Positions 17,809-27,691 of a stretch of 52,312 nt of DNA are shown in pieces. Within the stretch, counting starts at the first letter, position 1, and every line of letters begins with the position of its first letter. The DNA comes from Alistipes sp. (GTDB lineage Bacteria; Bacteroidota; Bacteroidia; Bacteroidales; Rikenellaceae). The stretch is from positions 1 to 52,312 of the forward strand of contig JAFYWG010000001.1 in assembly GCA_017558115.1 (NCBI GenBank), read 5' to 3'. The position numbers and the translations under genes are program-made. The notes beneath the pieces are model-generated. The model saw only the letters and a list, made by a program, of their open reading frames with translations, had not been told where the DNA came from and made no database searches.

Positions 17809-17809
17809 A

Positions 17810-19711
17810 CTACTTTACGAATTTACGTTCAGCCTTAAATGCAGTAGCCTCCGCGGGGTTGAATGGGAACTCCGACATATCTGCGCACTGATCAGGATCG
17901 AGATACAATGGTACGCGTGTTACGACGCTATTGTTGTCATCTGAGTCCTTCGAGAAGTAGATGAGTGTCAATGTCTCGTAGAAGTAGCAGTAAGAGTATG
18001 TGATAGGCTCATTTCTCTTACCATACTGCACAAGATCAAGGATAATCTCATCATCAGTAGGATATGTAGTGTCGGTAACGTCACCAACGTATACATCGTA
18101 GTAGTAGTCTACAACATCGCCGTGAGTCTCAACCTCCAAAGGCAAGACTGCCCAGCCGTCTGCATCGCTGAAGTCGTTAGGATACTTCTTGACAACCTCG
18201 AAGCCATCGAAGTACTTGTCAGTGTTAATAGTGATATACGACTCAGATACCTTAACAGCGGGTGTTGTAAAGACCTCAGAGAAGATCACGTCGGTTGTAA
18301 ACTCACCTGTCTTCTCGTCGATACCGAATGCGTAGACACGATACTGAGTCTCGGGGTACAGACCTGTGAACTCATACTGCTTCGAGCCCTTGCTACCTAC
18401 AATGCGGTAACACATAGCGATATTGTTGTAGTAGCCATTGTCTACGTACCACTGCGCAGCCTCACGGATAGTCTCCTTGAGCTCATCACCAGTCTCATCC
18501 ACGCCACATACATCGATATAGTAGAGCGAAGTCTCTGGCTCTACATCAACAGATGCCTTAACGCGGTAGTGAGTAACCTTATCGAGTGTAAGCTCAAACT
18601 TTGGAACTACAGTAGAATCGTACTTTGCTGTGTGAATCTTCTCACGCTTAATCTCTGTTGTAGCCATACCATACTCATATCCGAAGTAGTAGATATAGTA
18701 ATCGGTATCCTCCATGTGCAAGAGATACTCCTTAGAGCATGAGCCGAAGTTAAGGTACGACACATAGCCGTCAATCTTATTGAACATAGCGATGAACTCA
18801 TCATCTGTAAGGTTCTCAACATCTGCTGCGGGGAGCACGATTGTAGCGTACTGGTCCATGTTTGTGGCATTCACCTCGTACGATACACGGTCGGTGTTAA
18901 CATCGACATTAGAGAGTGTAAGCACATTGCTTGACTTCTCAACCTCGCCAGTCTTGAATGTTGTGTAGACAACATCTGAGATAAGAGCACCCTGGTTGTT
19001 CACAGCACAAGCAAAGGCGTAGAACTCGGTGTTGCCATTAAGCTCGAAGTCCTGATATGATGGACCTACGAGGGTAATCTCAGCTACGGCCTGCTCAGCA
19101 GAGTAACCTGCGTATGCGCCATAGTAGATAGCCTCCGAGATATCAACCTCGATAACCTTCTCAAGGTACATATCGATAGTTACACCTGGCGACTGCTCCA
19201 ATGCTGTCTCCATGCCCTTTACAGAGTAGTACCACGCATAATAGCGAATACCCTCGGGTGAAGGATATGTGTACATACGAACATATGGGCCATTAATATC
19301 GAACTCGAAGTCGATGGAGATCTCAACGTCTACCGCCTCACCGCTCTGCGTTACAACGATAGAGTCCTTTAGCTTGCCGTAGGTAAGCGTAATCTTTGAG
19401 ATGCGCTGTGAGCCAGTGGTGTTGGTATCTACCACAAAGCTTACCTCGCCCTCATCCGAGAGGTCGAACGAGTGAACCCACTCATACTGTGACTCGACCT
19501 TAAGCTCGTTACCATCGGGATTCTCGAGCGTATAGGTGAAGTAATACTCACCACCCGCAGCCTTTACCTGAACATAGTTGTCGTCGATAGACAATGTAGC
19601 AGGGTCAGTTGGAGTATCTGGGGTATCAACTGGCTCATTGGCAGGCTTGCTACATGATGCAAACATAGCCACCGCAACCAATGATGCGAGTATGAATTTA
19701 ATATTCTTCAT
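17810..19711 (-). CDS. Multidomain lipoprotein with BACON-like and Fn3-like modules
   Basis: A 633-residue predicted lipoprotein with lipobox FASC (Cys20) followed by an Asp/Pro/Thr-rich linker. Residues about 40-127 look like a BACON/Ig-type domain (AAGGEYYFTYTLENPDG ... DSIVVTQSGEA). Three or four modules of about 100-120 residues follow, with Fn3-like endings (TEFYAFACAVNNQG, TQYRVYAFGIDEKTGEFTTD). The same endings occur in the 648-residue lipoprotein two genes upstream, so the two are paralogous in build. Such proteins usually bind glycans, mucins or proteins at the surface. No enzymatic motif is seen. Function unknown. Confidence 0.7.
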   Translation of the reverse strand: MKNIKFILASLVAVAMFASCSKPANEPVDTPDTPTDPATLSIDDNYVQVKAAGGEYYFTYTLENPDGNELKVESQYEWVHSFDLSDEGEVSFVVDTNTTGSQRISKITLTYGKLKDSIVVTQSGEAVDVEISIDFEFDINGPYVRMYTYPSPEGIRYYAWYYSVKGMETALEQSPGVTIDMYLEKVIEVDISEAIYYGAYAGYSAEQAVAEITLVGPSYQDFELNGNTEFYAFACAVNNQGALISDVVYTTFKTGEVEKSSNVLTLSNVDVNTDRVSYEVNATNMDQYATIVLPAADVENLTDDEFIAMFNKIDGYVSYLNFGSCSKEYLLHMEDTDYYIYYFGYEYGMATTEIKREKIHTAKYDSTVVPKFELTLDKVTHYRVKASVDVEPETSLYYIDVCGVDETGDELKETIREAAQWYVDNGYYNNIAMCYRIVGSKGSKQYEFTGLYPETQYRVYAFGIDEKTGEFTTDVIFSEVFTTPAVKVSESYITINTDKYFDGFEVVKKYPNDFSDADGWAVLPLEVETHGDVVDYYYDVYVGDVTDTTYPTDDEIILDLVQYGKRNEPITYSYCYFYETLTLIYFSKDSDDNNSVVTRVPLYLDPDQCADMSEFPFNPAEATAFKAERKFVK

Positions 19712-19723
19712 TGTCCTGGAGTT

Positions 19724-20407
19724 TTAGAATTTACGCATTGCACGCACACGGTTGTACGCCTTCTTGTCGTGACCATAGTCTGCGAAGTCGCCCGAAGACA
19801 TGCTCATAGCATATGCACCCTGCACGCCATACTCCTCTGATGACCAGTAGCCATCGTTCACACCAGTTGCAAGAGGCTCGCAGTCCATGCTCACGAGAGT
19901 CTCGTTGATAGCCTTGATGTGCTGTGCAGCCTTTGCGAGCTCATTAGGTGCGGGGAGATACCATGACGAGAGACCGAGCGCATTCTTGCTATCGCACCAT
20001 ACGACTGCGGGGTAAAGCTCATCCCAGTTCTCCTGTGACTTGATGTAAGCAGTGTTGCGCGCGCCATCCTCACGTGAGAACTCGCCACCCTGTACTACCA
20101 ACATGATGTACTCTGTAGACCACTGAGTGTAACCCTCATCCAAAGAGATGAGAAGACCATGCTCACCAGACTCATCAACATATGCGATGATGCCCTCAGC
20201 CAAGCCACTCTTGTAGTATTCACCAGCCTTGTACTTTGCCTCTGGCTGCTCATCACCCTTATTATCTTCATCCTCTTTTCCATTATCTGGATTTTCAGGC
20301 TGCTCCTGTGGGTTATCCACCTGTCCAGGGCCCTCAGTTGAGGACTCTGAACAAGCGAATATAAACATTACCATGGCTAAGAGAATAGGCAAAAACTCTC
20401 TTTTCAT
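19724..20407 (-). CDS. DUF1566/Lcl-type lipoprotein
   Basis: A 227-residue predicted lipoprotein. The lipobox is FIFAC (Cys19), followed by a long acidic linker rich in Asp, Glu, Pro and Asn (about residues 20-58) that should lift the domain from the membrane. The C-terminal domain has the DUF1566/Lcl pattern: WYLPAPNELAKAAQ, DGYWSSEEYGVQGAYAMSM and a terminal YNRVRAMRKF. These domains are C-type-lectin-like and occur in surface proteins; the ligand is unknown. The gene is second in the five-gene cluster, 7 nt after the first and 12 nt before the third. Confidence 0.75.
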   Translation of the reverse strand: MKREFLPILLAMVMFIFACSESSTEGPGQVDNPQEQPENPDNGKEDEDNKGDEQPEAKYKAGEYYKSGLAEGIIAYVDESGEHGLLISLDEGYTQWSTEYIMLVVQGGEFSREDGARNTAYIKSQENWDELYPAVVWCDSKNALGLSSWYLPAPNELAKAAQHIKAINETLVSMDCEPLATGVNDGYWSSEEYGVQGAYAMSMSSGDFADYGHDKKAYNRVRAMRKF

Positions 20408-20414
20408 AGTCTAA

Positions 20415-22361
20415 TTACTTTTTATATGTCTCACGAATAATGGTAATGCCGCCCTTCGCATCGTACACCGCACCAGCGTAGTAGATTGTTGAGCCAGCAG
20501 CAACCTCCTTATCAATAACTGTGAAGTAAGTCTGGTTTGTAACCTCGTTTACATATGTTGTGTCATTAGGCTGCTCAAGGTAAGAGAGAAGCTCAGCATC
20601 TGACATATTGTAGATTGAATCATCATCAACGAGGTGGCTCATTACGAACTTAGTTACGCCAGACATCTGGTCGAAGTAGAACCAAGCAAGAACATCGTTA
20701 CCACTCTTTGAGTAGAGAACCTCCTCTACCTGAGGACCCTCCTTAAGCTCCTTAGTAGTGAATGTCTTAACGTAAGCCTCAGTTGTGTATGTACCGTCGG
20801 GCACAAGACCAATAGCGTAAACTACATACATAGTGTTAGGCTCGAGGTCTGTGATACGCCATGAGTTGTAGCCAGTCTCCAATGCACGTGACAACCACTC
20901 CTCGCGGCTCATCTTTGATGGATCCCACATTGAGTCGATAAGCTTGTCGTTATACTTCTTGATAGCCTCAGTGTTTGAACCACCTGTTTTATACTCCATG
21001 TAAGGCATAACGTTGAACATGTGGGGGAATGGCTCAACATAAGGCTGGAACGATATAGAAGCCTCAGTGTAAGTAACCTCAGCAACAGTTACGATGATAT
21101 CTGCGTCAACCATGTCTGCCTCCTTAGTGCGGAACTCAACCTTAGTAAGAGGAGTTGTAACCTCGCCACCAAAGTAGCCGAATACCAAGCAGTAGTAATC
21201 CTTGTTAGGAATCATGGGGCAATCCTTAACGGTTGCTGTGCCAGAGTAAACGTGGTCACCAATCTTACTACCCTGAGCATCAAGGATGCCATCGATAATC
21301 TCCTCATCAGAAACGAGCTCACCATTCTCCACGAAGTACTCCTTAAGCTCGAACAAAGCAACGTACGACTCCGTGTGGTCGGGGCGCACGTAGAATGTAG
21401 CACGGTCATCCTCGATGTAACCCTCAGTAACCTCGAATGTGTTAACGGGAGGCGCAGCAGTCTTAACCTCTACCACCTCGGCCTCAGTTGTAGTAGTACC
21501 ATCAGCACCAATACCAATAGCGAAGACGAAGTATGAGCTATTTGCCTCGATACCATCCTCCAAAGTGAAGTCGTGAGCGATAGTACCGTAGTTAGAGATA
21601 GCACCAACTGCATAAGAAACAGTTACACTATTCTCCGATGCCAAAGCAGGGATATACTCTGCCATGAAAGCGGGGATATTTGCAGCGTCGCTCAAGCAGT
21701 ACTCCTCATACATCCATGCAGGGAACACGTCGTAGTAGTAAGCTACGGTGTCATCCGATGGGATGATAGTGATTGAGAATGAGTTTGCAGTGATGTTGTC
21801 GCCAGCCAAGATATCGAATGTGCAGTCGAGCTGCTCAACCTTAGTGGTCTTGAATGTAAGCTGGTTTACAGATGTTGTAGCATTACCCTCGATGTCCATG
21901 CCGTACATGTAAAGCACATACTCGGTGTTTGCCTCGAGATACTGGTAGCGCCACTCGAGGTCACCCTTAAGAAGGTTGTCAGCCAAGAGCTGGCCAAGTG
22001 GTGTGCCATAGTAATCTGCAATGTACTCAAGGTACTCAAGGTCTGAAGCGAGAATCTCCTCATCTGTCTCAGGCATCTCCTCCTTAACCTGGAGCTGGTA
22101 CCAGTAGGTCATCTCCTTATCCTCGGGCTCGATTGTAAGGAATACGTCACCAGAGTGAACATGGTTAAGAGTTACTGTAAAGTTCTCCATCACGACGGGC
22201 TTACCCTGCTCAGGCTTCTCATCGCCTGGTGTTACTGGCTCCTCCTGTGGATCATCGATAGGATCCTTCTGGTCATCTACACTGTTCTTCTGGCAGCTCA
22301 CAACGCTAAAAGCAAGCATTGCTACGAGTGCCAACGAAGACAAAAACTTTGTTGTTTTCAT
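20415..22361 (-). CDS. Repeat-module lipoprotein, first gene of the cluster
   Basis: A 648-residue predicted lipoprotein with Cys23 in the lipobox SVVSC, then a Pro/Asp/Glu-rich linker to about residue 55. The rest reads as about five tandem modules of 100-130 residues. Several end with the same pattern: EANTEYVLYMYGMDIEG, EANSSYFVFAIGIGADG, PNTMYVVYAIGLVPDG, each followed by a TT-rich strand. This is an Fn3-like build shared with the 633-residue paralogue. No catalytic motif is visible. A well-matched promoter lies at 22531-22561, giving a leader of about 165 nt. Confidence 0.68.
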   Translation of the reverse strand: MKTTKFLSSLALVAMLAFSVVSCQKNSVDDQKDPIDDPQEEPVTPGDEKPEQGKPVVMENFTVTLNHVHSGDVFLTIEPEDKEMTYWYQLQVKEEMPETDEEILASDLEYLEYIADYYGTPLGQLLADNLLKGDLEWRYQYLEANTEYVLYMYGMDIEGNATTSVNQLTFKTTKVEQLDCTFDILAGDNITANSFSITIIPSDDTVAYYYDVFPAWMYEEYCLSDAANIPAFMAEYIPALASENSVTVSYAVGAISNYGTIAHDFTLEDGIEANSSYFVFAIGIGADGTTTTEAEVVEVKTAAPPVNTFEVTEGYIEDDRATFYVRPDHTESYVALFELKEYFVENGELVSDEEIIDGILDAQGSKIGDHVYSGTATVKDCPMIPNKDYYCLVFGYFGGEVTTPLTKVEFRTKEADMVDADIIVTVAEVTYTEASISFQPYVEPFPHMFNVMPYMEYKTGGSNTEAIKKYNDKLIDSMWDPSKMSREEWLSRALETGYNSWRITDLEPNTMYVVYAIGLVPDGTYTTEAYVKTFTTKELKEGPQVEEVLYSKSGNDVLAWFYFDQMSGVTKFVMSHLVDDDSIYNMSDAELLSYLEQPNDTTYVNEVTNQTYFTVIDKEVAAGSTIYYAGAVYDAKGGITIIRETYKK

Positions 22362-22530
22362 AGTAAAAATTGGTTAATAATTAATAAAAATTTTATTGTG
22401 TTATGTATATCTTTCGAAGATTTTTTCTCTTCCTTGAATTTAATTATTTGCGCACCTCAATCCAACATTCACATAGCATATGATAAAAGAGTTATCAATC
22501 AATGCTTTACTTCTATACATAATAATCGTG

Positions 22531-22561
22531 CAAATGTAAAAAAAAAAAAAGAAATCCACAA
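22531..22561 (-). promoter_or_regulatory. Promoter of the five-lipoprotein cluster
   Basis: On the minus strand TTG (22561-22559), a 20-nt spacer and TACATTTG (22538-22531) match the Bacteroidetes consensus exactly. An A-tract immediately beside the -7 box on the plus strand means the spacer is T-rich on the transcribed sense. Confidence 0.7.
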
Positions 22562-22632
22562 ATTCTATCATGTTTTTATTTATAAAAAGTAACCAACTCG
22601 TTGAAAGATTTCGTAGTCTCATTTTTTTTATC

Positions 22633-22640
22633 TATATTTG
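22633..22640 (+). promoter_or_regulatory. -7 box of the ettA operon promoter
   Basis: TATATTTG lies 39 nt before the ettA start. The expected -33 position has TTT instead of TTG. Confidence 0.45.
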
Positions 22641-22679
22641 CCAACTAATAGCGAAATACAATAAAATAACAACATAATT

Positions 22680-24359
22680 ATGGCAGACGAGAAAATTATA
22701 TTTTCGATGGTTGGCGTGAGCAAGGTGCTCAACAACAACAAGAAAATTTTGAACAACATCTACCTCTCATTCTTCTACGGCGCTAAGATCGGTATCATCG
22801 GTCTCAACGGTTCGGGTAAGTCTACCCTTATGAAGATTATCGCAGGTATCGACAAGAGCTTCCAGGGCGAGGTGGTATTCTCTCCAGGCTACAGCGTTGG
22901 TTACCTCGAGCAGGAGCCTCAGCTCGACCCCACAAAGACCGTTAAGGAGATCGTCGAGGAGGGTGTAGCCGAGACCGTTGCACTTCTCAAGGAGTATGAG
23001 GATATCAACATGAAGCTCTGCGAGCCTATGGACGACGACGAGATGGCACGTCTTGTTGAGCGCCAGGGTGAGCTTTACGAGAAGATTGACCATGTGAATG
23101 GTTGGGAGCTCGACAGCGTCTTGGAGCGCGCGATGGATGCGTTGCGATGTCCCGATGGCGACCAGCCTGTGAATGTACTTTCGGGTGGTGAGCGTCGTCG
23201 TGTAGCGTTGTGCCGTCTTCTTTTGCAGCAGCCCGACGTCCTCTTGTTGGATGAGCCCACCAACCACCTCGATGCAGAGAGTATCGACTGGTTGGAGCAG
23301 CACCTCCAGCAGTATAAGGGTACAGTTATCGCCGTTACCCACGACCGTTACTTCCTCGACAACGTTGCAGGTTGGATCTTGGAGCTCGATCGTGGCGAGG
23401 GTATTCCATGGAAGGGTAACTACTCTGGTTGGTTGGAGCAGAAGACGCAGCGTATGGCGATGGAGGAGAAGCAGGAGAGCAAGCGCCGCAAGACCCTCGA
23501 GCGTGAGTTGGAGTGGGTGCGCATGTCTCCCTCTGGCCGTCATGCTAAGTCGAAGGCACGTCTCTCAGCTTATGACAAGATGATGAATGCCGACATTAAG
23601 GAGCGCGAGGAGAAGCTTGAGATCTACATCCCCAACGGTCCACGTTTGGGCGATCTCGTTATTGAGGCACAGGGTGTAACTAAGGCCTTTGGTGACCGCG
23701 TACTCTACGAGAACCTCGAATTTGCACTTCCACCCGCAGGTATCGTAGGTGTTATCGGTGCTAACGGTACTGGTAAGACCACCCTCTTCCGCATGATTAT
23801 GGGTCTCGACGAGCCTACATCGGGTAGCTTCCGCGTAGGTCCTACCGTAAAGCTTGCATACGTAGACCAGCAGCACAAGTCTATCGACCCCGAGAAGACC
23901 GTATATGAGGTTATCTCGCAGAATAGCGACCTCATTCAGCTTGGTAACCGCCAGGTAAATGCACGCGCATATGTTGGCCGCTTCAACTTCAACGGCGCAG
24001 ACCAGGAGAAGAAGTGTGGTGTATTGTCTGGTGGTGAGCGTAACCGCCTCCACTTGGCTTTGGCACTCAAGGAGCAGGGTAACGTACTCCTTTTGGATGA
24101 GCCTACCAACGATATCGACGTTAACACACTCCGTGCATTGGAGGAGGGTCTTGAGAACTTCGCGGGCTGTGCTGTAGTGATCTCGCACGACCGTTGGTTC
24201 TTGGATCGTATCGCAACCCACATCCTCTCATTCGAGGGCGACTCAAAGGTTGTATTCTACGAGGGTTCGTACTCAGAGCACGAGGCTTGGAAGAAGGCAC
24301 AGGGCGAGGATACCACACCCAAGCGAGTTAAGTATAAGAAACTTTTGGCAGAGCAGTAG
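22680..24359 (+). CDS. ettA: ABC-F protein EttA (energy-dependent translational throttle)
   Basis: A 559-residue ABC-F protein with two ATP-binding cassettes and no membrane segment. The first Walker A is GLNGSGKST with signature [12 protein letters not shown] and Walker [12 protein letters not shown]. The second cassette has [21 protein letters not shown] and [11 protein letters not shown]. The linker (about 245-300) is highly charged. Length and the [18 protein letters not shown] start fit EttA rather than Uup or the antibiotic-resistance ABC-F types. EttA binds the ribosomal E site and gates the first peptide bond according to ATP/ADP. hisS follows after 5 nt. Confidence 0.93.
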   Translation: MADEKIIFSMVGVSKVLNNNKKILNNIYLSFFYGAKIGIIGLNGSGKSTLMKIIAGIDKSFQGEVVFSPGYSVGYLEQEPQLDPTKTVKEIVEEGVAETVALLKEYEDINMKLCEPMDDDEMARLVERQGELYEKIDHVNGWELDSVLERAMDALRCPDGDQPVNVLSGGERRRVALCRLLLQQPDVLLLDEPTNHLDAESIDWLEQHLQQYKGTVIAVTHDRYFLDNVAGWILELDRGEGIPWKGNYSGWLEQKTQRMAMEEKQESKRRKTLERELEWVRMSPSGRHAKSKARLSAYDKMMNADIKEREEKLEIYIPNGPRLGDLVIEAQGVTKAFGDRVLYENLEFALPPAGIVGVIGANGTGKTTLFRMIMGLDEPTSGSFRVGPTVKLAYVDQQHKSIDPEKTVYEVISQNSDLIQLGNRQVNARAYVGRFNFNGADQEKKCGVLSGGERNRLHLALALKEQGNVLLLDEPTNDIDVNTLRALEEGLENFAGCAVVISHDRWFLDRIATHILSFEGDSKVVFYEGSYSEHEAWKKAQGEDTTPKRVKYKKLLAEQ

Positions 24360-24364
24360 TAGAT

Positions 24365-25708
24365 ATGGCACAGAAACCGTCAATTCCAAAGGGCACGCGC
24401 GACTTCTCACCCGAGGAGATGATGCGTCGCACATATATCTTTGACACCATTCGTGGCGTATTCCGCCTCTTTGGTTACGCACCACTTGAGACTCCCTCTA
24501 TGGAGAATCTATCAACATTGCTCGGTAAGTATGGCGACGAGGGCGACAAACTTCTCTTCAAGATACTCAACTCAGGCGACTATGGCGCAAAGCTCTCGGA
24601 GGAGGAGCTTCGTCAGGCGTCAAAGATTTCAGAGAAGGGTCTACGCTACGACCTCACTGTTCCCTTTGCACGCTACGTCGTACAGCACCAGAACGAGATT
24701 GTATTTCCCTTCAAGCGCTACCAGATTCAGCCTGTATGGCGTGCTGACCGCCCACAGAAGGGTCGCTACCGTGAGTTCTACCAGTGTGACGTGGATGTCA
24801 TCGGCTCGAAGTCGCTACTCAGCGAGGTAGAGTTGGTAGACATTGTAGCCCGCGTATTTGCGAAGCTCGGCATCTCAGTGACGCTCAAGATGAACAACCG
24901 CAAAATCTTGTTCGGTATCGCCGAATCTATCGGTCACGCCGACAAGATGATAGATATCACCGTTGCTATCGACAAGCTCGACAAGATTGGCTTGGACAAT
25001 GTGAAGAACGAGTTGCGTGAGCGTGGCATCGACGACGAGGCTATCAACAAGCTTCAGCCTATCCTTGAGCTCAGCGGCACTAACGCCGAAAAACTCTGCA
25101 AATTGAGCGAGGTTATCGGTTCGTCTGAAACAGGTATGCTCGGCATTGAGGAGATGCGCACCATCTTTGGTCATATCGAGCGTTTGGGCATTGCCCTCAC
25201 ACCAGAGCTCGACCTCTCGTTGGCTCGCGGCTTGAACTACTACACAGGTGCAATCTTCGAGGTTAAGGCCAACGACTTTGCTATTGGCTCAATCTCGGGT
25301 GGTGGTCGCTACGACGACCTCACAGGCATCTTCGGCATGCCCGGCATGTCGGGTGTCGGCATCTCGTTCGGTGCAGACCGTATCTACGATGTAATGCTCG
25401 GACTCAACCTCTTCCCCGAGGAGCTTGCTTGCTCTACAAAGGTGCTCTTCATCAACCTTGGCGAGGCGGAGGCAGAGGCATCGATGCGCATCATGGGTGG
25501 CCTACGCAACAACGGTATCGCTGCGGAGATCTATCCCGAGGCTTCGAAGATGAAGAAGCAGATGGAATACGCCAACCGTCGTGGCATACCCTACGTTGTA
25601 ATCATCGGCTCGGAGGAGCTCAACGAGGGCATTGCAACAATTAAGGATATGCGCACGGGCGAGCAGGCAAAGGTGCGCTTCGAGGAGGTAGCAGAGCATA
25701 TTAAGTAG
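24365..25708 (+). CDS. hisS: Histidyl-tRNA synthetase
   Basis: A 447-residue class II synthetase charging tRNA-His. It starts with the usual [16 protein letters not shown]. Motif 2 is [25 protein letters not shown], and the HisA motifs [17 protein letters not shown] and [11 protein letters not shown] are present. The anticodon-binding domain occupies the last 90 residues ([28 protein letters not shown]). It lies 5 nt after ettA and 2 nt before the S41 protease gene. Confidence 0.97.
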   Translation: MAQKPSIPKGTRDFSPEEMMRRTYIFDTIRGVFRLFGYAPLETPSMENLSTLLGKYGDEGDKLLFKILNSGDYGAKLSEEELRQASKISEKGLRYDLTVPFARYVVQHQNEIVFPFKRYQIQPVWRADRPQKGRYREFYQCDVDVIGSKSLLSEVELVDIVARVFAKLGISVTLKMNNRKILFGIAESIGHADKMIDITVAIDKLDKIGLDNVKNELRERGIDDEAINKLQPILELSGTNAEKLCKLSEVIGSSETGMLGIEEMRTIFGHIERLGIALTPELDLSLARGLNYYTGAIFEVKANDFAIGSISGGGRYDDLTGIFGMPGMSGVGISFGADRIYDVMLGLNLFPEELACSTKVLFINLGEAEAEASMRIMGGLRNNGIAAEIYPEASKMKKQMEYANRRGIPYVVIIGSEELNEGIATIKDMRTGEQAKVRFEEVAEHIK

Positions 25709-25710
25709 CT

Positions 25711-27255
25711 ATGCGCCGCCTTATCGCAATACTCTGTTGTATGTTGTGTTGTTGGGTAGGATTTGCCCAGCAACACAACCAGCAACAACTCGAAAAGCTT
25801 AATCAAGCATTTCAATACATCAACAACAACTATGTCGATGACTTAGACCTCGAACCGCTTGTAGCAGAGGCCATTGACTCAGCACTCAAAGAGCTTGACC
25901 CACACTCATCATACCTCTCGCAAGAGGAGTTTGCCCAGATGTACGAAGGCATAAAGGGTGAGTTTTCGGGCATAGGCATCAACTTCATCACACTGCGCGA
26001 CACCGTTATCGTAACACGCATCCTCGAGGGCTCTCCCTCACACCGCGCAGGACTCAAGAAAAACGACCGCATACTCTCGGTAAATGACACGTCGCTCGTA
26101 GGCATAAAGCGCAGCAAGGCTACAGAGTTGTTGCGCGGAGCTAAAGGTAGCATCGCTACCCTATCTATTCTTCGCAACGGAGAGATTATAACCGCAGATG
26201 TCAAGCGCGACGACATCCAGAATAGCGCCATAGGTGCCGCATTCATGCTCTCGAACAACACAGCATATGTCCACGTAAAGAGCTTCCTAAGCAAGAAAAC
26301 AACAGAGGAGTTTTGCAACGCTGTAAAGAACCTCAGCGCAAAACCCAACGCCATAATAGTAGACCTCAGGGGTAACGTTGGAGGCCTCCTACCCTCCTCT
26401 ATACAATTTTCGGAGCTATTCCTAATGCGTGGCGATGTCATTGTAGCCGTCGAGAACCGCAAGAGCACTACATCGTATCAGGCATCAAAAAATGGTGAGT
26501 ATGCAGACATACCCGTCGTAGTGCTAATCGACGAGCAGACGGCCTCAGCGAGCGAGATTGTGGCTGGAGCACTTCAGGACCACGACCGCGCGACAATTAT
26601 CGGAAGGCGCAGCTTTGGAAAAGGCTTAGTGCAGAAGCTTGTAAAGTTCAAGGACGACTCTGGCATGAAACTCACTATCGCCCGCTATAAGACCCCATCG
26701 GGGCGCGTCATCCAGCGTCCGTACACCAATGGTGAGCGCGAGGAGTACACCAAAGACACGGAGCGCTACAGCCGTCGCGACACAACGAACATTCCCGACT
26801 CGCTAATCTACACCACGCTAAACCTCAAGCGCAAGGTATATGGTGGCGGAGGCATTTCACCCGACATCTACGTCGAGGCGGACACAACCACACTACGCCC
26901 CTACACCCGAATAGTGCTATCGAACAACCTCGTACAGGAGGTTATCGTAGATGTTTTCGACCGCACACCCTTCGACTTCTTCTATGAACTATACCCTACG
27001 CTAAGCATTTTTAGCGAGGCGTACACGCTTGATGATGAGAGTATTTCACTATTAAATAGTCTCATTGAGGCGATAGACACCACAGCCCTTGACGATGCAG
27101 AAGGCATGGTCGAGAGCTTGGAGATAATCAAGGCACAAATAGCCGAAGAGGTCTACGCACCAGGCTCCTACTTCGAACTATATGGGAGCAAGCACGATGC
27201 AGCGTTGCGGGAGGCAATGTTAGTTTTAGAGCCAAAAAATTTGGTCGATAACTAA
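25711..27255 (+). CDS. S41 family C-terminal processing peptidase
   Basis: A 514-residue periplasmic protease with a signal peptide (MRRLIAILCCMLCCWVGFAQ). A PDZ domain lies at about residues 75-165 (FSGIGINFITLRDTVIVTRI, GSPSHRAGLKKNDRI). The S41 core follows, with GNVGGLLPSS and the Ser-Lys dyad Ser279 in TASASE and Lys304 in SFGKG, 25 residues apart as in Prc/CtpA. It probably trims or degrades envelope proteins. The C-terminal part beyond about residue 390 is helical and less conserved. The promoter of the next gene overlaps its last codons. Confidence 0.92.
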   Translation: MRRLIAILCCMLCCWVGFAQQHNQQQLEKLNQAFQYINNNYVDDLDLEPLVAEAIDSALKELDPHSSYLSQEEFAQMYEGIKGEFSGIGINFITLRDTVIVTRILEGSPSHRAGLKKNDRILSVNDTSLVGIKRSKATELLRGAKGSIATLSILRNGEIITADVKRDDIQNSAIGAAFMLSNNTAYVHVKSFLSKKTTEEFCNAVKNLSAKPNAIIVDLRGNVGGLLPSSIQFSELFLMRGDVIVAVENRKSTTSYQASKNGEYADIPVVVLIDEQTASASEIVAGALQDHDRATIIGRRSFGKGLVQKLVKFKDDSGMKLTIARYKTPSGRVIQRPYTNGEREEYTKDTERYSRRDTTNIPDSLIYTTLNLKRKVYGGGGISPDIYVEADTTTLRPYTRIVLSNNLVQEVIVDVFDRTPFDFFYELYPTLSIFSEAYTLDDESISLLNSLIEAIDTTALDDAEGMVESLEIIKAQIAEEVYAPGSYFELYGSKHDAALREAMLVLEPKNLVDN

Positions 27256-27271
27256 AAAATTGCTATCTTTC
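27241..27271 (+). promoter_or_regulatory. Promoter of the DUF3276 gene
   Basis: TTG (27241-27243), a 20-nt spacer and TATCTTTC (27264-27271) lie across the end of the S41 gene. The -7 box has one change from consensus. Confidence 0.55.
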
Positions 27272-27329
27272 GCTACAATTTTGAATAGGTATAACCCAGT
27301 ACTTAGTAAAAATATAAAATCCCAATACT

Positions 27330-27647
27330 ATGGCCTCAGTCAACCACTTCCACAACGAGCGCGATGAGCATGGCGAAATCATTTGCTCAAAGGCAGTACG
27401 CGCAGGTAAGCGTACATACTTCTTCGATGTTAAGTCAACACAGGGTGACGACTACTATCTCGTTATCACAGAGTCGCGACGCCGCAACAACGAGGATGGC
27501 ACAGCAACTTACTCGCGCCACCACATGTACCTCTACAAGGAGGACTTCGGTAAGTTCATGGAGGGACTTAGCGAGATGATAGACTTTGTAAAAACAAACA
27601 AACCCGAATACTTCGAGAGCCTAAATGAGGGCAACAAAGAGGAGTAA
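27330..27647 (+). CDS. DUF3276 (PUR-alpha-like) protein
   Basis: A 105-residue protein of the DUF3276 family, common in Bacteroidetes. The core SKAVRAGKRTYFFDVKSTQGDDYYLVITESRRR reads as the beta-strand/helix PUR repeat, a fold that binds single-stranded nucleic acid. It carries no signal peptide, so it should be cytoplasmic and nucleoid- or RNA-associated. The specific role is unknown. It has its own promoter and a small hairpin terminator (27656-27684), so it is probably transcribed alone. Confidence 0.85.
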   Translation: MASVNHFHNERDEHGEIICSKAVRAGKRTYFFDVKSTQGDDYYLVITESRRRNNEDGTATYSRHHMYLYKEDFGKFMEGLSEMIDFVKTNKPEYFESLNEGNKEE

Positions 27648-27655
27648 GAGTTAAT

Positions 27656-27684
27656 GAGGTTGTCGTAGTGGCAACCTCCTTTTA
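27656..27684 (+). terminator. Short hairpin terminator after the DUF3276 gene
   Basis: GAGGTTG (27656-27662) pairs with CAACCTC (27672-27678) around a 9-nt loop and is followed by CTTTTAA. Confidence 0.55.
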
Positions 27685-27691
27685 ATAGAAT

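Larger units (their letters stand above)
22362..22679. other. AT-rich divergent intergenic region
   Basis: These 318 nt separate the lipoprotein cluster from ettA. They hold the cluster's promoter (22531-22561, minus), a run of 12 A (22538-22549) beside its -7 box, and the -7 box of ettA (22633-22640). The 160 nt next to the first lipoprotein gene form a long untranslated leader. I see no ORF, tRNA or clear riboswitch in it. Confidence 0.6.

Noticed and set aside
22362..22530. Riboswitch in the lipoprotein operon leader
   Set aside because: No conserved riboswitch core or strong nested stems could be recognised; only A/T-rich weak pairing is visible.
22767..23543. 258-codon minus-strand ORF opposite ettA
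   Set aside because: It is fully antisense to the Walker motifs of ettA and has no recognisable domain.
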